DNA from: Lucinisca nassula
Taxonomy: Eukaryota > Mollusca > Bivalvia > Lucinida > Lucinidae
Assembly (NCBI GenBank): GCA_963580285.1
Contig: OY757010.1
Location: forward strand, 218,879,234-218,943,233
DNA length: 64,000 bases
Reading direction: 5' to 3'
Shown here: in pieces, positions 31,238-42,997 of the stretch
How the letters are laid out: each line of letters opens with the position of its first letter
Numbering within the stretch: the stretch's first letter is position 1
The notes under the pieces: model-generated
Seen by the model: the letters and a program-made list of their open reading frames with translations, nothing else
Told to the model about the DNA's origin: nothing
Database searches by the model: none
Translations under genes and position numbers: made by a program

Positions 31238-31500
31238 TATTTGATTGTTTTGGGTTTAACCACACGTCAACCCTTGTGGGTCATTTTGTGCAGTCTCCAA
31301 GAGAACGGGAGAAAAGAGATAGAAGAGATACATGTAGTATGAGAAAGAGGAAAATGAATGGAAGTGCAGAAACAGAAGGAATAACACTCATCTCTACCCT
31401 AACCTGTTGCAAGAACAGCAGGCCTTGCCCAACTGTAAGCCAATATCAGGTGGACGCCCCGATGACGCAAGATAAACGTCACCTTTGCTCACAACCACCC
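31238..31500 (-). repeat. dispersed repeat, second copy
   Basis: TTTGGGTTTAACCACACGTC, TGGGTCATTTTGTGCAGTCT and CCCAACTGTAAGCCAATATC; see 271-465. Confidence 0.55.
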
Positions 31501-32216
31501 CCATAGGCAAAGGACAAATGGACAGTTTTGGTTTAAATTTTATTTTGGTTGCTTCAAGTTCAGCAAAATCATAGTGTAAAATCCAGGATCAGTCCTCTCC
31601 AGGATGGACAATGGAGTGCACAATAGACAATTTTAAGTTGTGGTTGGTCCGAACGGCCCAAATCAGATGTAAAGGGGCTACATTTTATCCGGACTGAACC
31701 GGGACGAACCGTACAGAAGCAGGCCTCCCGACGTGCGAGATCCTCCAAAATAGAAAGATCTGAACTGAACCGAGAAGGGTTAGGTAGGTATTAGACCAAA
31801 ACGGGCAATCCGAACCCAAACGGACATAGCCTGACATATGACAGTTACATATATATTCAAAATAGTAAAGAAGTGTTACTAATTACTAACAAGGTACACA
31901 GCCGCCTCAAGCTACCGAAAAAGTAGAGAGTGACAAATGACATAGAGACACCTGTAGAAAACATATAACTTGATCAGACGCCGTGTTCTGTGGCGTCTGA
32001 TCTGGATCTGCACTGTTTTTCAATTTCTCAGCAAATGAGCCGTGTCAATGTTTCAAGGACAACTTTCTTTACATGGCACAAAGAGAATAGCACCGCTTTA
32101 AATAACCGTTACCCGGATATCATACAAATAAGTGACAGTCACATGAACGTCAGCAATGTAAAGCTACTGTGCCACAAAAAAAAAACTACTGAACTCCGTA
32201 ACGAGAAACCCTAACA
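31501..32216. other. no recognisable feature
   Basis: No coding or repeat signature that I can support. Confidence 0.45.
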
Positions 32217-32360
32217 GCACGAAAACACGCCTATATAATTTTGACCCCCTCGAACCCCACTTTTATATAGTAAAACTGGGGCTTGTAGGGGTAAACCTTA
32301 TTTTTCTTATTTCTGCTCTAAAATATAGATTGTGGGTACCCGTTAGAACCGCCTCGATGA
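32217..32360 (+). mobile_element. fold-A MITE copy 14, left half
   Basis: CACGAAAACACGCCTATATA to the hairpin tip (GAACCGCCTCGATGA), where it stops abruptly. Confidence 0.8.
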
Positions 32361-32781
32361 TATGGAAACTAAGGGTGCTGCATTACACCCGAGCAGCAAA
32401 CACAAAGATGCATAGAAGACTGCTCGGATACGCATGCTGATCTGCACTTTTGCTCCAATAAGAACCTACAGAAGGCCGTGTTTTCACAGCAGGCGTATTT
32501 CAACCCTCAAACTGATGGCTCAAATTAGTGGTTTAGCTGTATTTTTGTTGAAAATATTAGTAGCTTTTGCATTTTTTTCAAACGTGTTGCCGTATTAAAT
32601 GAGTTAAGGTTTGACACCACATTCACCTGGCGTAATGACCTCTTAAGTTTTGAACATTTGGACAAAACTGTTGTATCATACATAATAACGGTATGAAATG
32701 GATTCGCAGGGAGGATTCCTAGGTCAACGGTGGCGACTATGTCTCAGTGACGGCCCAGGGCGCAGCAACACAATTTTTCTT

Positions 32782-33070
32782 TTGTATTGGAGTTTAACGG
32801 CCTGGTCAACACTATTGGGGTCATTGCTGAGCCGGTAAGTTTACCTATCCACACTTTTCCTGGGCAGTCTTATACGTACCAGTACAGTGCAAATTCTTCC
32901 GCCAGAAACTGATAACTGCCCTTCTTGAATCAGCGGAAGGGAGAGAATGACCTTAGAAAAGATTCCATGATCAATTTCTATGAAATGTTGCCGACACCGG
33001 CAGGTATCGAACCCGCGTCCTCCTGATCACCAGTCAGACGCGCATCCGACAGAAATACCGAGGCCGGCCG
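32782..33070 (-). mobile_element. tRNA-derived SINE
   Basis: Minus strand head has a B-box-like GCGGGTTCGATACC, body AAGGGCAGTTATCAGTTTC, and tail GACCAGGCCGTTAAACTCC. It shares its body with the SINE at 52240-52425. Confidence 0.75.
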
Positions 33071-33322
33071 CAGCAACACAGACTGGTGTCAACAAGACAA
33101 AGAAAAAAAAAAGAAGAAGAAAAACACCAGTTTGATGTGGACGTGAAACATGAAGTTCCATCTCTAAACGCCTATAATTTCATATACTGTCGTGCTTCAA
33201 TAGCCCGATCAGCTTTAGGACCATGACATTGGTACGAGATATGGTAAGTTCTAGCAACTGTGTGTACGTTACAGGACAAGAAATATTGAGTTCCGCCCCA
33301 ACAAGCTAAGAGTTTCATATAC

Positions 33323-33680
33323 AGTCATGCTTCAATGGCTCAGAAGCTTTTGGCCTAAATAAATTGTTGGAGGAAGGGGTAGTTTGAGCCACTGACGGCT
33401 ACTGATAACGCCAGATCAGGATGTATATTGTATAATTGGGATGATATTTTTGTATTCTATGGAATGAAGGTATGTTGTGTTTACTTATTAGAATCGCCTC
33501 AGTGAGGCGATTCTAATGAGTACACACAACACACAAGCTAAAATCAGATAATTATTATTAAATTATTCTAAATATATGACTATTCCAATTGTATGACTAA
33601 AAATCTAGCGACTCAAGAGCTTTTTCGAATTAACCATGGTAAACGGATCATTGATGTTCGATGCGTTGATGGCTCACTCT
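33323..33680. mobile_element. MITE-G copy
   Basis: ACAGTCATGCTTCAATGGCT at one side and GATGCGTTGATGGCTC at the other, enclosing a hairpin GAATCGCCTCAGTGAGGCGA. Ends only partly match. Confidence 0.45.
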
Positions 33681-33682
33681 TC

Positions 33683-33760
33683 ATAGGCAACGTTGTATCA
33701 ACGCCATGGCGTTACATCGACGTTGATACGACGTTGTGTAAACGTCATTTGCCGTAGGGT
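33683..33760. repeat. rep-H copy
   Basis: GGCAACGTTGTATCAACGCC / GGCGTTACATCGACGTTGAT palindrome. Confidence 0.55.
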
Positions 33761-34149
33761 ATAAATTTCTGTCGGTAAACAAGGTAATAAATAAAACGCA
33801 TTACAAGTGTATTACTTTTCTCAGACAAATATATTCAATGATTATAAAACAAAAACTCATGAAGCCATTAATCAATGAAGGTGGAGTCACATGTGCAGGA
33901 ATGCAGATAATCTTGTCTGAAATTTCAAGAAGTGTTTTTTGCAGCTGCACACAGCTGGGAAATGCATCCTACAGTCTTAATGTTTTAATAATTTCGGACT
34001 GACTCGTTCGTTAAAGTCCCGTTCTGAATCAAAGAACTGATAACACGGGTGGTTCGACTGACTGTGAGTTTAGACTGGAATAATGTCCTGAACTTGAAGT
34101 TTGTCTGCCAATGAATCGTCCAACCAGTAACTAGAAGTAAGGGTAATGA

Positions 34150-34420
34150 TCAGATACATTACAATTACCTCACACCTCCCATCAAAGACATCAAAGGGAG
34201 AGAAACACGAACATCAGTTAACATCACCTATAATGAAAACTTCACAGGCGGGAAGCCAAAAGGACAGTTACTTTCCTACAGAATGGCCAAACGGCTACAA
34301 ATGGCCAAACACAAAAGAAAAGACGAACTATAACAATAATAAACCACGACAGAAAAACCTCCTTGGAACGGCCATTAAAAAGTTTTTACGTGTGTGTGTG
34401 TGTGGGGGGGGGGGGCTTAA
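34150..34420 (-). repeat. rep-C copy, minus strand
   Basis: ATTACCTCACACCTCCCATC, CCAAAAGGACAGTTACTTTC and CACGACAGAAAAACCTCCTT. Followed by a (GT)n(G)n run at 34387-34415. Confidence 0.72.
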
Positions 34421-35080
34421 ATCGATTTTAAGTGTCCACATTCCTCTCAGTTGGCTCTTTCGCAGTTTATACAAATAATTTGTTCAGTCCACATGGATGG
34501 TTTCTAGCTAATCAGTGCAACATCGTCGAGAACGTAAGAACCAAACACATGCATACAGAGATGAAACGACGATGAGGACTGGGCATTATGAAATAACTGA
34601 AATGCTGGAGCAAACGAACTCAGTTCGACTACGGTGGGTCCGTACAGTGAAAAAGCATCAACTCACAACTTCTTGCGTCTATCGGACCTTTAATTTCATT
34701 GCAGTGTTTATCAGCCCATATATCCCTAGCGTCAGAGTCTAATCAGACGTTGCGTCCTGTTTTCTTAACCCTTGCCCCTCTCTGTCAACAAAATGTTGAT
34801 ATTTTCCTTTTTTTTCAGAGAACATGACTTAACATCGCATGCAAATTGGCTCCCCAGGAGACAACTTCCACGAGATGCCAAGTCCTGCTTTCTGGTGAAA
34901 AAAATAAGAAAAAAAGCAACATTTCAAAATGTCGTCTGCTGTAAAATACCCAGCCTGCAGAACGTACGGGCTTTGATATAAAACTGAAAGTGAAAACAGT
35001 AAATGTGACACTGTATTTGTTACCGGGCCTGTCCAAAGCTTGGTGGAAGAACCTATTATGTATATCAGTTAAGAGTTAAA
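34421..35080. other. no gene; short shared hairpin
   Basis: 34818-34905 matches the hairpin at 7468-7545. The rest is unassigned. Confidence 0.4.
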
Positions 35081-35082
35081 TA

Positions 35083-36189
35083 CGAGGTAAACCAGCCTAA
35101 CGTATTTCTGAGTGATATCGAGCTCTTCTTTTTCGATGTTATTGTCCTCTAGAAGGATACATTTGAGCCCACGCTGTCCCAGTGACATTAGCCCAGAACT
35201 GAAGAAGCCAGGGTCCTTGTCTCCAACCCACTCCACAACTGCCGCCACGAATAAGCGGGGTGCGGTATAAGCCCGTACCCATTCCGCTCAACAGAATCCA
35301 TTGCAGTTTTGCATTGTTGGAGCAGAATCCCTTTGGAGAGTTTACCTCGGCGTTTTTCACGGATCGCAGTTCTTAGTTGGTCGAGAAATTTTGCTTAATA
35401 CGCACCTGTTATTGTGCTTTTCTTTGCTAGAAAGTCTAACATAATTACGCCTTGTTCGTCCAAATGTACAGTTGCCATCACCTTGCCAGCAGAGGATTGC
35501 GTTTTGAACTTCTTTGACCTCAGACCCCGGCCCTACCCATTGGTGACTTTGAGTTTTATTCTCTGGCTCATACTTATGGACTAAGGTCTCATCTACAGTC
35601 ACCAGACGTGAGAGAAAATCATCTTCCTTGAACCGCTTGAACAATGCACTGCATACTGTTGCTCTGGTTGCCATTTGCTCATCGGCTAGGGATTTTGGGA
35701 CCCAACTGGCTGTTAGCTTGCGCATACCCAAGCGATCATGTACACTTGTTGAAACGCTACCATGTGAAATGTGTAATGCATTCGCTATTTTTTCCATCAG
35801 AGTACACCAGATCCCGTACTTCGTTATAATGTCTTCATCGGTGGCATTTTGATGGGCATCCAGACTTGATTTCAACTTCTAAAGACGTTCTACCCAACCC
35901 AGAATTTAACTTGTGTATATGATGGTGCAGAAGACCCATAAACATTGGTCAACTCACAATGTGTTTCCTGACCTGTTTTCCCTTTCAAAAATTACAAGTA
36001 CAGCACGGTACTCAACGTTTGACGAAAAACTTGCCATGTTTGACGTTCAATATCTTATGAGTGAATGACACGATACGAGCGCAATTTTGCCCGCATGCCT
36101 AAAACATGTATTGAAACAAGGCATTGGCATCTTGTTTGTCTCATTCAATAGGAAATGGGAATGGCTGGTGACTTATTGACTTGCCCTCG
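35083..36189 (-). pseudogene. mariner element with broken transposase
   Basis: The transposase starts at the ATG at 36037 (M-A-S-F-S-S-N-V-E-Y-R-A-V) and continues through a helix-turn-helix region. It then carries S-H-G-S-V-S and L-G-M-R-K-L (~35745), V-T-V-D-E-T-L-V-H (~35600; the usual W is L), V-G-P-G-S-E, a damaged middle, I-P-H-P-A-Y-S (~35270) and F-F-S-S-G-L-M-S-L near the end. Stops, frameshifts and an internal deletion inactivate it. The ends CGAGG/CCTCG lie next to TA dinucleotides at 35081 and 36190, consistent with a mariner TA target duplication. Confidence 0.85.
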
Positions 36190-36429
36190 TAGTACACAAA
36201 ACATTCAGTCTTGTGTGCAGTTTAAGTTAACTGGTAAGCGAAACAAAATGTGAGTAATCGTAGTGCAGCTTCTTCATTTTACTTAACTTTGGATCGGTTG
36301 ATAACCAATCGGCAAGTTTAATTTGCCATATCCATCATTCCGAAACGCCGGCAAAGCCACTCTTCCTACAGTTTTGTACTAATTCTTTGTACAAATTCAG
36401 TTTTGTACTAATTTTGTACAAATCGCAAC

Positions 36430-36740
36430 GGGAGTAAGGGCGAGGATTGTGGCCACGTAAAATCGAGTTAAGCCCCCCAGTGGAATTCGTTTCCGCTGAC
36501 CGTTCCAAGGCGTTCTTCTGTCGCGGTTTATTTTTGTTATGGTTTGTCTTTGGGTGTTTGTGTCGCTTATATTATTTTATTTTGGATAGCCTATTGGCCA
36601 TTTTGTGGGAAAGTAACTGTCCTGTTGGTGTTTCCGTTGGAGTCTGTTGCTTCATGTTTGTGTTTCTTTCCCTTTGGTGTCTCTGATGGGAGCTGTGGGT
36701 TAATTGTATCGATTCCTGATCATTACCTCCACTTCTATTT
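36430..36740 (+). repeat. rep-C copy
   Basis: Nearly full length: GGAGTAAGGGCGAGGATTGT, CCCCAGTGGAATTCG, CTGTCGCGGTTTATTTTTGT, AATTGTATCGATTCCTGATC. Confidence 0.82.
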
Positions 36741-37616
36741 GGAACTATATATACAGAATGACAGTCTGGATGAATGGGATATTCGATGTTGTTGCCGGCG
36801 TCGTCGTCATTTTGCATAGTATACAATGTATAATATATTCAACAACAACTACAATTATTTTAGACACAAGTCATTAAATAGAAGCCAAATAATGAATCTT
36901 TCTTTTTAACAGCACTTGGACATTTTAGACACAAGTGTCCTTGCAATGCAGTATTTGCACCAACGATGAAAGCCCCCTCCCCCCGCCCCCCTTTAAAGTA
37001 ATATAGGCGTTCCATTTAAGAGCTCACGTGGGATATTCTATTTACAAATAGGTCAATCAAGTTGCCCGGTTATTCGAATTCAACTGTCAACAGAAATCTA
37101 CATATAGCACCTCATGAACAAAAATTGATCAATGTTTCACATGCCTTGTATCCCTATGACTTATATCCCTATGCCTTATATCCCTATTGCCCTAAGAAGG
37201 CATGTTGAATTCGGTCTCAGGTGAGGCGTGCCGCCAAGTTTTGTCAAAGAAACCTAATACAGCAGTTTGTCCAACTTGCAACGTTTGATTGCCTTAAATT
37301 CTATCAGTTTCAAATTCCAGCGATCACATGTTCATGCATATTTTAGAACTATTCTAGTTATTTTAATGACATACTGTATTTTATACTGTCTTTCGGACAT
37401 GTCGTTGAAAACGCAAAATATCGCAAATAGACGTCGCATGCAGGACTAAAGCTAGGAAAACACATGTTTTTGCAAAATTTTGAGCGTCTTTGCTTGTTCT
37501 GATTCTAGATCTTGGTTTTACATACCATGGGTGCTACAAATGAAGGCTCTGCCATATTTGACATGAGAAATGACTGAATGTTTCTTATATCTCAGAATGT
37601 TTCAAATTATTTATAA
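36741..37616. other. no gene; minor simple repeats
   Basis: A 16-17-bp motif (TATCCCTATG..TTA) occurs about three times at 37148-37190. Poly-C runs near 36970-36990. Confidence 0.45.
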
Positions 37617-37720
37617 AAAATAGAAGTGGAGGCAATGAGCAGGAATCGATACAATTAACCCACAGCTCCCATCAGAGACACCAAATGGAAAGAATCACAA
37701 ACATGAAACAACAGACCCTA
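37617..37720 (-). repeat. rep-C fragment, minus strand
   Basis: AATAGAAGTGGAGGCAATGA and TTAACCCACAGCTCCCATCA; joins an (AGAC)n run at 37720-37742. Confidence 0.65.
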
Positions 37721-37982
37721 AGACAGACAGACAGACAGACAAACACTTTTATTTCCCTCAAGTCAAATACATGACATATGAGTAGTAACATATTAACAGT
37801 ACAGGCGGCAAATGTTTTACACATAACAATATAACACTAGTTTGAGAATAGGAAAAATGTAAGGAGACTAGAGTGTTATATAAGCATAATACATGTATGT
37901 GAAGGCGGCAGGTAACTATCGGCAGAATTAAGAAACGGGAGAATATGAGAAGTAGAAAAAAAGAAGTATACATACATACAAG

Positions 37983-38026
37983 TACGTAGTATAGGTAGTA
38001 GCAGTAGCAATAGCAGTAGTGGTAGC

Positions 38027-38065
<39 letters not shown>

Positions 38066-38085
38066 CATGGTAGTAGATGTAGTAA
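37983..38085 (+). repeat. (TAG)n microsatellite
   Basis: Imperfect then perfect TAG units. Thr-rich frames here are artefacts. Confidence 0.95.
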
Positions 38086-38162
38086 AAGTATAGTAGTAAG
38101 AGTTACACCATACCATACAGCAGATAACAAATCAAATAGGTGCATGTAACTTATTTAGCTTA

Positions 38163-38175
38163 AGAAGAAGAAGAA

Positions 38176-38224
<49 letters not shown>
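38163..38224 (+). repeat. (AAG)n(ATG)n microsatellite
   Basis: Short AAG run followed by about 17 GAT units. Confidence 0.95.
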
Positions 38225-38226
<2 letters not shown>

Positions 38227-38501
38227 AAAGAAGAAGAATGTGAGTAATGTGTTTGAATGAAGTAGCGTTCCGCATAGTATCTGCTATGTCTCTAAGGAAG
38301 TCTAGCACTTACATAATGTCGCTAAAAGTATTGTACTTAGACTAGTATATTTCTTTCATTTTTTATTTATTTTTTTTTATTTGTCTGCTCTGTTTGTCTG
38401 GATATTGTATAAACAGTGAGTAGTTTGCGAAATCATATTCTCTTGAAGCAAAACTGACTATTTTGAAACTTGGTAGCCCAGGACGAAATAGGAAGACGTG
38501 C

Positions 38502-38524
38502 ATTTTTTTTTTTTTTTTTTTTTT
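38502..38524 (+). repeat. poly-T tract
   Basis: More than 20 T residues. Confidence 0.95.
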
Positions 38525-38689
38525 GTATATTATCAACATTGATTGTTAACAAGTCCGTGTAATATATACGAGTACGAGTATAGCAAACTGAAAATTCGAA
38601 TGGATGTTTTGTGAAACGTGAAAACATAAAAAATAAAGGACAAAATAACTCTCAAGAATGTAGGTACATGACCAGATTACCTTAGTTTG

Positions 38690-38878
38690 TGCTGAGGCTT
38701 TGCGTCCCCGTCATTTTGGAGATGCGTTGCTTCCGATTTTTGTTGGACTTTTACCCGACATTAATTGATATCTCAAGCCTTACTGTCCAAAGAAATCACT
38801 AGGATATAGGAGCGGTCTGACTCGCACCAGTTTTCCTGGGCAGGCTTAGACATTCTCAGCGGCTTACCAGTACTCAAA
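38690..38878 (-). mobile_element. SINE-B copy, truncated head
   Basis: GCTTTGCGTCCCCGTCATTT, GACTTTTACCCGACATTA and GGGCAGGCTTAGACATTC, then an abrupt join to rep-C. Confidence 0.7.
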
Positions 38879-39345
38879 ATAGAAGCGAAGACAATGATCA
38901 GAAATCGAAACCTCCCATCAGAGACACCAAAGGGAAAGCAACACAAACATGAAGTAACTAGACCCCAACGGAAACACTAACAGCGGAAAGCCAAAAGGAC
39001 ATCTACTTTCCCACAAAATGGCTAATTGGCTATCGAAAACAAAAAAAAACACTAGAGCTGTCAGTGAAACTGACTAGGACCCCGGTATCGCTATCAGAAA
39101 TTTGTGGACGGACAGACGGACAGACAGACGGACGGACAGAGTGATTACTATAGGGCACCCACACTTTCAGTGCGGGGCCCTAACAAGCGATACACACATT
39201 TAAAGACAAACTACATGTATATTAAAAATAAACCGCGACAGAGGAACCGCATTGGAACGGTCAGTGAAAAGAATTTCACTTTGGGTTGGGTGGGGGTGGG
39301 TAAAAGACAATTTTACGCGGCCACAATCCTTGCCCTTCCGTCATG
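38876..39345 (-). repeat. rep-C copy carrying an inserted ~130-bp repeat
   Basis: rep-C from AATAGAAGCGAAGACAATGA to CACAATCCTTGCCCTTCC, interrupted at about 39045-39185. The insert runs CACTAGAGCTGTCAG to GTGCGGGGCCCTAA and contains (GACGGACA)n. The neighbouring copy at 39363 lacks the insert. Confidence 0.72.
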
Positions 39346-39362
39346 ATTTAGACAAATAATTT

Positions 39363-39580
39363 GTTCAAAATAGAAGTAAAGGCAATGATAAGGAATCGAT
39401 AAATTTAACCCACAACTCCCATCAGAGACACCAAGAGAAAGAAACACAAACATGAAACAGCTAGACCCCAATGAAACATCGACAGCGGAAAGCCAAAAGG
39501 ACAGTCACTTTCCAACAAAATGGCCAGTTGGCTATCCAAAACAAATTAATATTAGCGATACACACACTCAAAGACAAGCC
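39363..39580 (-). repeat. rep-C copy, minus strand
   Basis: CAAAATAGAAGTAAAGGCAA, AAGCCAAAAGGACAGTCACT, GCGATACACACACTCAAAGA. Joins a SINE-B head fragment at 39597-39648. Confidence 0.72.
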
Positions 39581-39649
39581 ATAACAAAAATTACAAAGTT
39601 CGGTCGGTTTCAGCTCTATGTCGAAGCACCATGCGGCCCAATCTGACCA

Positions 39650-40055
39650 GGGGCCAATTGTTCAAAGCTTACGGCGTTGTTAGTGTGCGTATCGTTAGAA
39701 GTTTGATCATTTAAAGGGAATGGGAACACCTGGCACATTTTCCCGCCATTTTTCAAGGGTAGATAATTTTCGGGACTTCCGGTTTGCTTTTCTATAAACC
39801 CTGTCCCACTGGAAAAGGGGTCTACTCTTAAAGGAAAGAATTTGCTCAGAATTAGGAGCAAATTTTTTCCTTTAAGAGTTGACCCCTATTGACAAGGGAG
39901 ACAAAAAAACTTTTGCAAGAGTTGTCTCCCCTGAATGTGTACCCATTCCCCTTAATATGGAAAATATGCTAATATTTTTGCTGACAAAATGTAAGCAGCT
40001 CTTTTTACACTATATCAAATATTAGTTAAGAATTCGACCATTGAACAACTGGCCC
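39650..40055. mobile_element. MITE-D copy 3, carrying a nested TTAA MITE
   Basis: Outer ends GGGGCCAATTGTTCAAAGC and ATTGAACAACTGGCCC. The body is interrupted at GATCATTTAA by the element at 39715-39951. Confidence 0.85.
39715..39951. mobile_element. TTAA-flanked MITE nested in MITE-D
   Basis: Inverted ends AGGGAATGGGAACACC / GTACCCATTCCCC with TTAA on both sides (39711-39714 and 39952-39955). A hairpin centre lies around TTTAAAGGAAA...TTTCCTTTAAGAG. A TTAA target points to piggyBac- or Kolobok-type mobilisation (inference). Confidence 0.85.
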
Positions 40056-40069
40056 GTGGTTTAACAAAG

Positions 40070-40267
40070 TTTGAGATGCAGTCAAACACTAATAGTTCGA
40101 AGACACTTGAGACAATAAAACGTTCGGGATTGGGACAGTTCGTACCCTAAAGTAATAGTCACAGCGCCTGGTCAGCAGGAAAGAGCTTCGTGGGACAGAA
40201 AAATATGTTCGAATTAACGGTGGTGACCGCTACAATGGTGTTCGAGCCGTTGAAGTTCTATTGTGTA
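40070..40267. mobile_element. MITE-G copy (tentative)
   Basis: TTTGAGATGCAGTCAAACAC at one side and GTTCGAGCCGTTGAAGTTCT at the other, loosely inverted. Confidence 0.4.
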
Positions 40268-41199
40268 TAAGCTTTGAAATGTATTGAGACCTGGACAACC
40301 TTACAAATAATAACCGACAAATGTGAGTTATACAGAATCATCTTAACTAGCCGGATATATTATTGGTTCAAGATTAGCTTAATTATTTCAGGTCGGTAAC
40401 AATTTTAATTTAAACCTCTTATCTTGTTTTAAAGAGGAGTGTGTTTCAGATAAATTTTATGGCGTGAAATTATACTTATCTAAAGATAAAACGGTTTTTA
40501 CCTACAGCAAACGTTCCACGTGACCTGCAGATATTTTGTTCTGTAATACAAAAGGGATCTGCACTATAACGAAAGTCTATGCTGCGAAGAAAGAGAGCAG
40601 GTAACTGAGCAGTTTCACAAGAGGAAATTTCGTTTTAGAGTGATGCCTTCACGGAGCCATAAAACGGAATTTACAATCGTAGAACCTGCACATGGCAATT
40701 TTCAATGCAGTTAGAAAATTTTGTATCAGACAAGATACACACGGTTTTGTAAATACATACTAGGAGTGTAAATACTGACTGACTGTCGCTTTCCTATTAT
40801 TTTTGCATTATTAAAGTCAATAAAAATTCTGGTTACATTTGTTACAAAACCTGTTTAAAAAGCAACCAGATTAGCATTTATATTACTAGTATACGAGCGT
40901 ATACGGGTAATGATGGAGATTTATGTGGCTCAATTAATCGAAATATAGGCTGTTTATTGAAGTATTTGCGATTTAGTCATATATGGCAGAATAAAGGTAC
41001 ACTATCAGTTAATAAGTTAATATATGCTATGAAAAGACGTTTGCCAAATACTTCATTTCTGTCATAACAGCCACCTCGTCCCATAATGCAATAAATAACA
41101 AGTTGTAAATGTAACTTAAAGCATATGTTCTGTTTTGATTTTTTTTTTAATATAGATAGTCAGTTATCTCTAAATTTATTAAACTTCGAATATCAAATC
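40268..41199. other. no recognisable feature
   Basis: AT-rich unique sequence. Confidence 0.45.
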
Positions 41200-41805
41200 A
41201 TAGATTAGAGATAGAATGGAAAATATTCCAGAACACCTCATTGTACCACTGTCTACAACTTGTAGCTTGAATGGGGTAGAGAACGAATTTCATTTTATCT
41301 GTATACGCAAAGTATATTCTGATTTAAGAAAACCGCTTTTCAAAGACATTTCAGATATTTTTATAGAATTTGACTCGTTTTTTGTCTGAAGGATAAATTC
41401 TTGTTTATTATGTCTTTGGGAAAAAATCAATATTATTCCAAAAGTTCTTCACTATGTTGATAAATGATTTGAGATTAGACAAAAGTTTCATGATTTTAGT
41501 CAGTGTGCAATCACTTCAACTTAATTTCATTACAATATGCAAGATAAAACATACATCATGATTTTACAAAATACTGGTATTACATTAATTACTGCTAGCT
41601 GATAATATATTGGAGCAAATGACTGCCCTATTAAGTAATTGTGTTAGAAACCTAAGATATGCATTTGTTGTCCTCAAATTTTCTCTCATTGTGTATTATG
41701 TCTGTTTCTGTTTTGATTAATGTATATTGTTATATGTTTCTGCCATGGTCCCGTTTGTTTTGGATTGAATGCAGAATAAAATTTGAATCTTTGAAACTAT
41801 GTAAT
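41200..41805 (+). pseudogene. 3' end of a LINE (ORF2 C-terminus and 3' UTR)
   Basis: G-V-E-N-E-F-H-F-I followed by Y-S-D-L-R-K-P-L (41272-41340) is the E/D-x-x-H-F ... Y-x-x-L/I-R pattern seen after the RT in many LINEs. Frameshifts follow. The tract ends GAATGCAGAATAAAATTTGA, a usual LINE 3' end with AATAAA. Confidence 0.6.
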
Positions 41806-41934
41806 GTTAAAAATCGTAGCTGTTTGCTAAATCCGTAATAGCTGTCAGCTGTATGAAGCCGACTGCCAGCAAAATGATGAACGTCTGTAACTATGTTTTT
41901 CAGGAAGCTTTTGAAAATGGTGGGTAATATATTA

Positions 41935-42065
41935 ACCCTTTCCAAGTCAGATACGTCTTTTTACGCGTCTGACCCCGCTTCGTTTTGAGCACCAGAACCA
42001 CCTAAAATCAGTATTTCCGATCCCTGGACAGCTATGTTTGCATTATGATTAGTTGTCCGAAAAAA
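41935..42065 (+). repeat. duplicated segment, copy 1
   Basis: CAGATACGTCTTTTTAC..., AGAACCACCTAAAATCAG and CTATGTTTGCATTA are shared with 42713-42850. Confidence 0.8.
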
Positions 42066-42129
42066 TGGCATGTTTTTTTTTTCCGCGCGGCTCCTCACCA
42101 AAAATATACATATGAGGGTTGAAGTGTGT

Positions 42130-42172
42130 GCGTGTGTGTGTGTGTGTGGGGGGTGGCAGTAGCCCCCCCCCC
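42130..42172 (+). repeat. (GT)n and poly-C simple repeats
   Basis: GT run near 42130-42148 followed by a C run near 42163-42173. Confidence 0.9.
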
Positions 42173-42712
42173 CCTGACCGCCGAAAAAATTTGAGGGTAT
42201 GTCCCAGCTGGCCGCTGAAATGAAATCTGAAGGTGTCGTGTGTCAAAAATGCCTCGAAAATTACGCTGGCAAAACATGCTATAGACAGTTAAAATGGCCA
42301 CTGCCAAACCCCTTAATTTTTGCCTTGACAGCAGTGTGAAGATTAAGATTCGGTCAAAAATACATGCGAAATCACACTTGTTGAAAACTTTGAGATGCCC
42401 CCTCGTTAGCATGGCAACAATGATTTAGCCATAAAAGGCTCTATTTGAAAGACTACTTACTACCCAGTGAACATTCCTGTCGCGTTTGATGTGAAACAGA
42501 CCATACATTATGAAAGAATGGTGACATGAATTTGTGTCCTAGGCAACGCTGTGAAAATCAACAAAATTCACAAAGTCCCCAAGTGGGAATTGGTTAATGA
42601 AAAGGATCGAAACTGATCAGAATGATGTTTTTCATCAATTGATTGCAAAATATGATATTTTATAATTAATTAATGCATTTTAGGGTAAAATTATTTTTGG
42701 TAAGATTCCAGT

Positions 42713-42900
42713 TAACCCTCTCCCACTCAGATACGTCTTTTTACTTATCTGACCCCCACCCCCCTTTTAGCCACAGAACCACCTAAAATCAGCATTCCCC
42801 ACCCCTAGACATCTATGTTTGCATTAGGAGTAGTTGTCCTAAAAATTAATCAATTAATGCATTTTAGAGTAAACTTAAGTTTTTTCAAGACTCCGGTGAA
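42713..42900 (+). repeat. duplicated segment, copy 2, plus a short tandem duplication
   Basis: Matches 41935-42065. In addition AATTAATGCATTTTAG(G/A)GTAAA with ...GA(T/C)TCC occurs at 42668 and 42850. Confidence 0.75.
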
Positions 42901-42997
42901 GTGCAACATTCGCGAATTTTTATTATTATTATTATTATATTTTTTTTTGTGTGAAATATTGAAAAAATAACTTGATTTTTTTTTTTTTTTTTTTTTT

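Noticed and set aside
31105..31506. 133-residue plus-strand frame as a gene
   Set aside because: Its second half is the dispersed repeat also found at 271-465.
35083..36189. Intact, active mariner
   Set aside because: Stops, frameshifts and a deleted middle; first catalytic region altered (DETLVH).
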